In this document: positions 60,381-64,000 of the stretch, one piece after another
Numbering within the stretch: the first letter of the stretch is position 1
How the letters are laid out: each line of letters begins with the position of its first letter
From: Hydractinia symbiolongicarpus
Taxonomy: Eukaryota; Cnidaria; Hydrozoa; Anthoathecata; Hydractiniidae
Direction of reading: 5' to 3'
Length of the DNA: 64,000 nucleotides
Assembly (NCBI RefSeq): GCF_029227915.1
Contig: NC_079880.1
Coordinates: forward strand, 8,000,001 to 8,064,000
Position numbers and translations under genes: made by a program
The notes under the pieces: model-generated
What the model was told of the DNA's origin: nothing
The model's database searches: none
Seen by the model: the letters and a program-made list of their open reading frames with translations, nothing else

Positions 60381-62247
60381 TTTTCTGCGTGCACGTCACC
60401 GGGAAAATAAAAGCATCAATAATTAATAATAATAACGCAAACTATTTAAGCTGTTAATTTCCAGAGAGGTTTGCCTCATTTTCTATTTCCCTACCACGAG
60501 CCTTGCATGCTATCAAGATTGCAACCTGAACCTTCAAATGCCATATCAACAAAGAGAAAATATATAAGTAAAAGAAATCCATTAATATGGTGAGACCATC
60601 TGATACCGTAAATTGCAGTTTTTAATACTTTCTTTGTTCGAGGTCTCCAAAACGAGGTGTCAACGAATTGCAACATAAGAAGGTTTGCTGGCAAGTTTTT
60701 CATCTCGTTGTTGTCTTTACACCACACGACGTAAACCATCAGTTGTTTGTTTGACTTCATTTTGTTCCTCTTCACAGGAGTAGACGGCACAGAGAGGAGT
60801 ACCAGGCTGAAAGCCACACTGGTATAATTAAAGTTTCCGAAGCACGACACGTCTTTAATGTCTAATTGTAGATTCACGCATGAAAAATTATTCTGGCTTT
60901 TCCAATCTTTTGCTTTGAGCTGACTACAGAGAGAATTCTAGTTACATGCATGTTCCGTTTGTCAGGGCTGGTGTATTAGAATATACCTCTTTTCCATAAA
61001 AATAGCAGATTTTTGAGGTTGGATTTGTTTTGGATTTGGTTGGAAGAAATGAAAATTTTGATGTTCTTATTTGTTCTGGCTCATGACCTAAATCTTATAG
61101 CTATCACCTCTACGCGATTTAAAGTCGCTTGCCTCCTTGACTTGGCCAATATTTTTTCGACAATCCTGTTAGACCGATAACAATTTACTACCCTTTAACC
61201 GTGCTTTTCTGTATCTGATATTTTAATCAGATTCTCTCCCTTAGCATGAAGTTCTTTACCTTCGACAACATATTTTTTTTTGTTCTTCCACTGTGTCTTC
61301 TAGTGATCGCTTTATACGTTAGGTTGTCATCAGCACAATCTCCTTCAATGAATCAGTAATAGCTTTCTTGATCTTCTTAGTGATATCGTACGAATCCAAG
61401 TTAAATATTCTGGTAATTTTTTGGGCTGTATACTGGTTGGTTCAGCAACCTTATTCTAGAAAAATAATTATTTTAAAAATGCGCGTTAATTAGATATCCA
61501 GGGTGTTAAAAAGTTACTGGTCAATTTGAAACCTGTAATTAAAGTTTAAAAGTATATTTTTCTAGCAATCGCAATACAGAACACACGCGCACGCGTACTT
61601 CGTCCTTATTGTTTGAATAACGCAAAAGTTGAATAGTACCGATACAGTTCCTTCACCTAACGTGATTAGGGTGGACGGTAATCATCTACACCAGTTCTGA
61701 GTTTTCAGGAGTAGAACTATGTGAATTACTCACCACTACGAGTGCTGTTGATCATCTCAATCTTTCTCTCGAAAATCCACTTGTCTTACATAGAAGAATG
61801 GCGACCTACCTGTTTGGTGAATACTTAAATCCTTGTTGTCATCAAACAAATGCACATGAATTATTTCAAATTATTAAACTTACCTTTAATAGGATGGTTT
61901 TTTCATGAATCATCAGCTTTGTACAAATTTCATCCGTTGTTATTTTTCTATATATTGACTGCGTTTTCATTTGATGACGACTCCACGATTTATCAGCCTG
62001 GTTAAAGCTTTATCTGTTGTTATTTTCCTTTATATCGATGACGTTTTCATCGGATGGTTCTTTCATTAATCATCAACTTGGTGACAATTTGTCCGTTATT
62101 GTTCTTTATATCACGAAGTTTTCCTTTGTAGATGTATGCAAATTTCACTATTCTGTTCTTCAAACTTGAACTAGCTGAAACCTGATTGAGGATTAATGAT
62201 GGCATCATGCTCTCGCATTATTTTTCAATTTTTGAATTATAATTTAA
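60381..62247. other. Anonymous stretch with weak coding traces
   Basis: A 128-codon minus-strand reading frame at 60,491-60,877 (product contains a hydrophobic GFLLLIYFLFVDMAF) resembles nothing I recognise and may be chance or a fragment of an exon. Between about 61,050 and 61,450 the minus strand has interrupted lysine-rich coding-like segments (DITKKIKKAITDSLKEI, VVEGKELHAKGENLIK) suggestive of a decayed gene, without a family assignment. Elsewhere nothing is seen. Confidence 0.35.
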
Positions 62248-64000
62248 AATTATTAGGTAATCTAGCCAGCAGTACTAGCCAGCAGTACTAACCAACATCC
62301 CAGTAGAAAGTGGGTTGAACCTTTCCACGCTGGCTGGAACATTCGATTATTAAGCTGCATTTTTTTATTAGGACTATCAAAAACAATTTTCTACAAAATA
62401 TGTTTCCAAAGAAGTCGTTTTGGAATTGTTTCAAAAGAGCATCACTTTACTCAATTTCAATTTAATTAGATCAACAATTACAAAAACTTTCATAGATATA
62501 TAGCAACACAGCCAACAGCACTTGATTACAGCCAACAGCACAAAAATTAGAACAGCAAATTAATAGTATTCTAAGTCATATTTTGTTATATAACTTCGAA
62601 TAAGATAATATAGAATACGTGTTAAGCACCACCGCCAGGACAAATCCCTTTTAGGCAGAGGGACCATAAAAAATTAGGTTGTTTTAGACTTTGTGCTGAC
62701 ATCAGCAGTGCAGATACAAAAAGATTAGCGAAGTTTAGTTTATTGGGTGCCTGTAATGTGTAGAGGTTAAAACCCTGATAAGTAAAATGTATAGGGTCAT
62801 GGATTTTCGACGAACGTATAAGGAAATTTTTTTGAAAGGGTTTGAAAATTTTGCTGACGTCAGCAAAGACCTGGAAAAACACACAAAAAATATTTTCTGA
62901 TTTTTTTATAGCTAATGTCTTCATCGTATAGATCATGAAAGGCTGATCAAGAAAATGTATAGGATCATGTACTTTTGACAAAGGGATGCAGAGATATTTG
63001 GGTTTGATGGGTTTTTGTGACGTCATCAACCCGTTCACTCCAAAACGGATTCGGGTACACATGGTTGGGAAACTTACCCGAAATGTTCCCAGGATTTCCC
63101 TAGTTAGCCAAGTGGTAAAAAATTATCGACGTCACCACCTCGTTTCCAAGTTCATCGCAAAGATCTGGAAACGCTGATCAAGAAAATGTATAGGATCATG
63201 TACTTTTGATAAATGGTTGCAGAGATCTTAGGGTTTAAAGGTTTTTTCATGACGTTATCAATCAGTCCATTCCGAAACGAATTCGGGGACCCAGGTTTGG
63301 GAAACTTTCCTAATTTGGTTCTAAGTGGTCCCTAGTTACCCACGCGGTGAAAAATCATTGACGTTACCACCACGTTTCCAAGTTATTTGGCCTCAAAATT
63401 TTAGGTGCACTATAATGGTTTCATTAATTTAGTGTAAGATATTGACGTTAAATTAGTGTTATTGACGTCGCGTCGTAACGTCAGAAATTTTAACATTTGA
63501 GACATAACTTTTTCGGCTACATTAAAGGAAAATAATCATATTCACTTTGCCTGTTACAAACAGACACATCTCTGTATTATTATAAGAGATCGATAAAGCC
63601 CGTGGAAAAATCCACTGAAGCAGGATAAAATTGAAAAATATGCGTCATTTGAATTTTGATGACGTTGACAAGCCATCTGCAAAAAAATTTGGCTGTTACA
63701 GACACACAGACACACTCTTCGTATTATTATAAGAGATTATTAGGTAATCTAGTCAACAGTACTAACCAACATCACAGTAAACGCTGGGTTGAACCTTTCC
63801 ATGCTGGCTAGGAGCTTCGATCAACTCACTAAATTTTTGATTAAGCTATGAATTAACAAATATCTATAAAACTCTTTCAGAAAAAAGATAATCACAAAAT
63901 TTTTTAATTGACAAAATAGTAATACAATGAGACATCTTGTTTGATAATTTGAAAACAATTTAATTAAGAATTACGAAAACTTGCATAGATGTTAAGCTCT
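62248..64000. repeat. Dispersed repeat with flanking direct repeats and TGACGT-rich units
   Basis: TATTAGGTAATCTAG followed by CAGTACTAACCAACATC and GGGTTGAACCTTTCCA occurs at 62,251 and 63,738, a spacing of 1,487 bp. The first copy has a 13-bp internal duplication. Between them lie related units beginning (CTGAT)AAG.AAATGTATAGG.TCATG at about 62,778, 62,944 and 63,175 (the last two 231 bp apart). Each is followed by GACGTCA-type motifs and a TTGGGAAACTT landmark. GTATTATTATAAGAGAT occurs at 63,573 and 63,720, the second just before the right direct repeat. The arrangement suggests a non-autonomous mobile element or several nested copies; its class is not determined. A 146-codon reading frame inside (62,622-63,062, minus) only mirrors the repeats. 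Confidence 0.65.

Noticed and set aside
59269-60399. Long minus-strand reading frames of 98-181 codons rich in Phe, Ser, Tyr, His and Arg
   Set aside because: They are produced by simple repeats with units of 4, 8 and 12 bp that lack stops in some frames.
62622-63062. 146-codon minus-strand reading frame with internal similarity (HDPIHF repeated)
   Set aside because: The internal similarity reflects the DNA repeat units of the dispersed element; no domain or codon signal supports a gene.

Overview
The window looks like animal nuclear DNA, most probably cnidarian. It is AT-rich, dominated by repeats, and holds decayed Polinton (Maverick) virus-like elements whose accessory proteins I associate with cnidarian Polintons. 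That placement is inference from family resemblance; no host gene fixes the species.

Region by region. (1) 1-32,215 is one continuous tandem array of a ~372-bp satellite, about 86 head-to-tail monomers, with higher-order repeats (an 11-monomer unit of 4,094 bp, a 6-monomer unit of 2,229 bp, and 4/5-monomer blocks). (2) 32,216-43,650 is Polinton fragment A: an unassigned Polinton protein, a membrane protein, an acidic protein, the major capsid protein, a small membrane protein, integrase, a BRO/MSV199-like protein, packaging ATPase, several small proteins, and protein-primed DNA polymerase B. (3) 43,653-47,045 is Polinton fragment B, a diverged second copy lying head-on to A, carrying the same run of genes from a small conserved protein to the major capsid protein. 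A 40-bp perfect inverted repeat marks the A/B junction. (4) 47,046-48,985 has no recognisable gene; it holds three ~195-bp tandem repeats and a tRNA-like sequence. (5) 48,986-49,712 is diverged satellite. (6) 49,713-53,085 is Polinton fragment C: a 24-residue-repeat protein, small proteins, a membrane protein, a penton-like minor capsid protein, and the 5' part of the same unassigned gene with which A begins. (7) 53,086-57,055 is diverged satellite interrupted by a 5'-truncated non-LTR retrotransposon with an (ATT)n tail. (8) 57,056-64,000 is mostly anonymous, with a complex simple-repeat block (59,400-60,380) and a dispersed repeat rich in TGACGT motifs (62,250-64,000).

How the genes fit together. 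C ends inside the gene with which A begins, so C plus A give almost the whole gene order of one Polinton lineage: repeat protein, small genes, membrane and penton-like genes, unassigned protein, membrane and acidic proteins, major capsid, small membrane protein, integrase, BRO-like, ATPase, small genes, polymerase. Capsid, ATPase and integrase/polymerase modules together are what define Polintons as virus-like. Nearly every gene has frameshifts or stop codons, the polymerase has lost one catalytic aspartate, and no intact terminal inverted repeats were found, so all three fragments are dead copies embedded at the edge of a satellite array.
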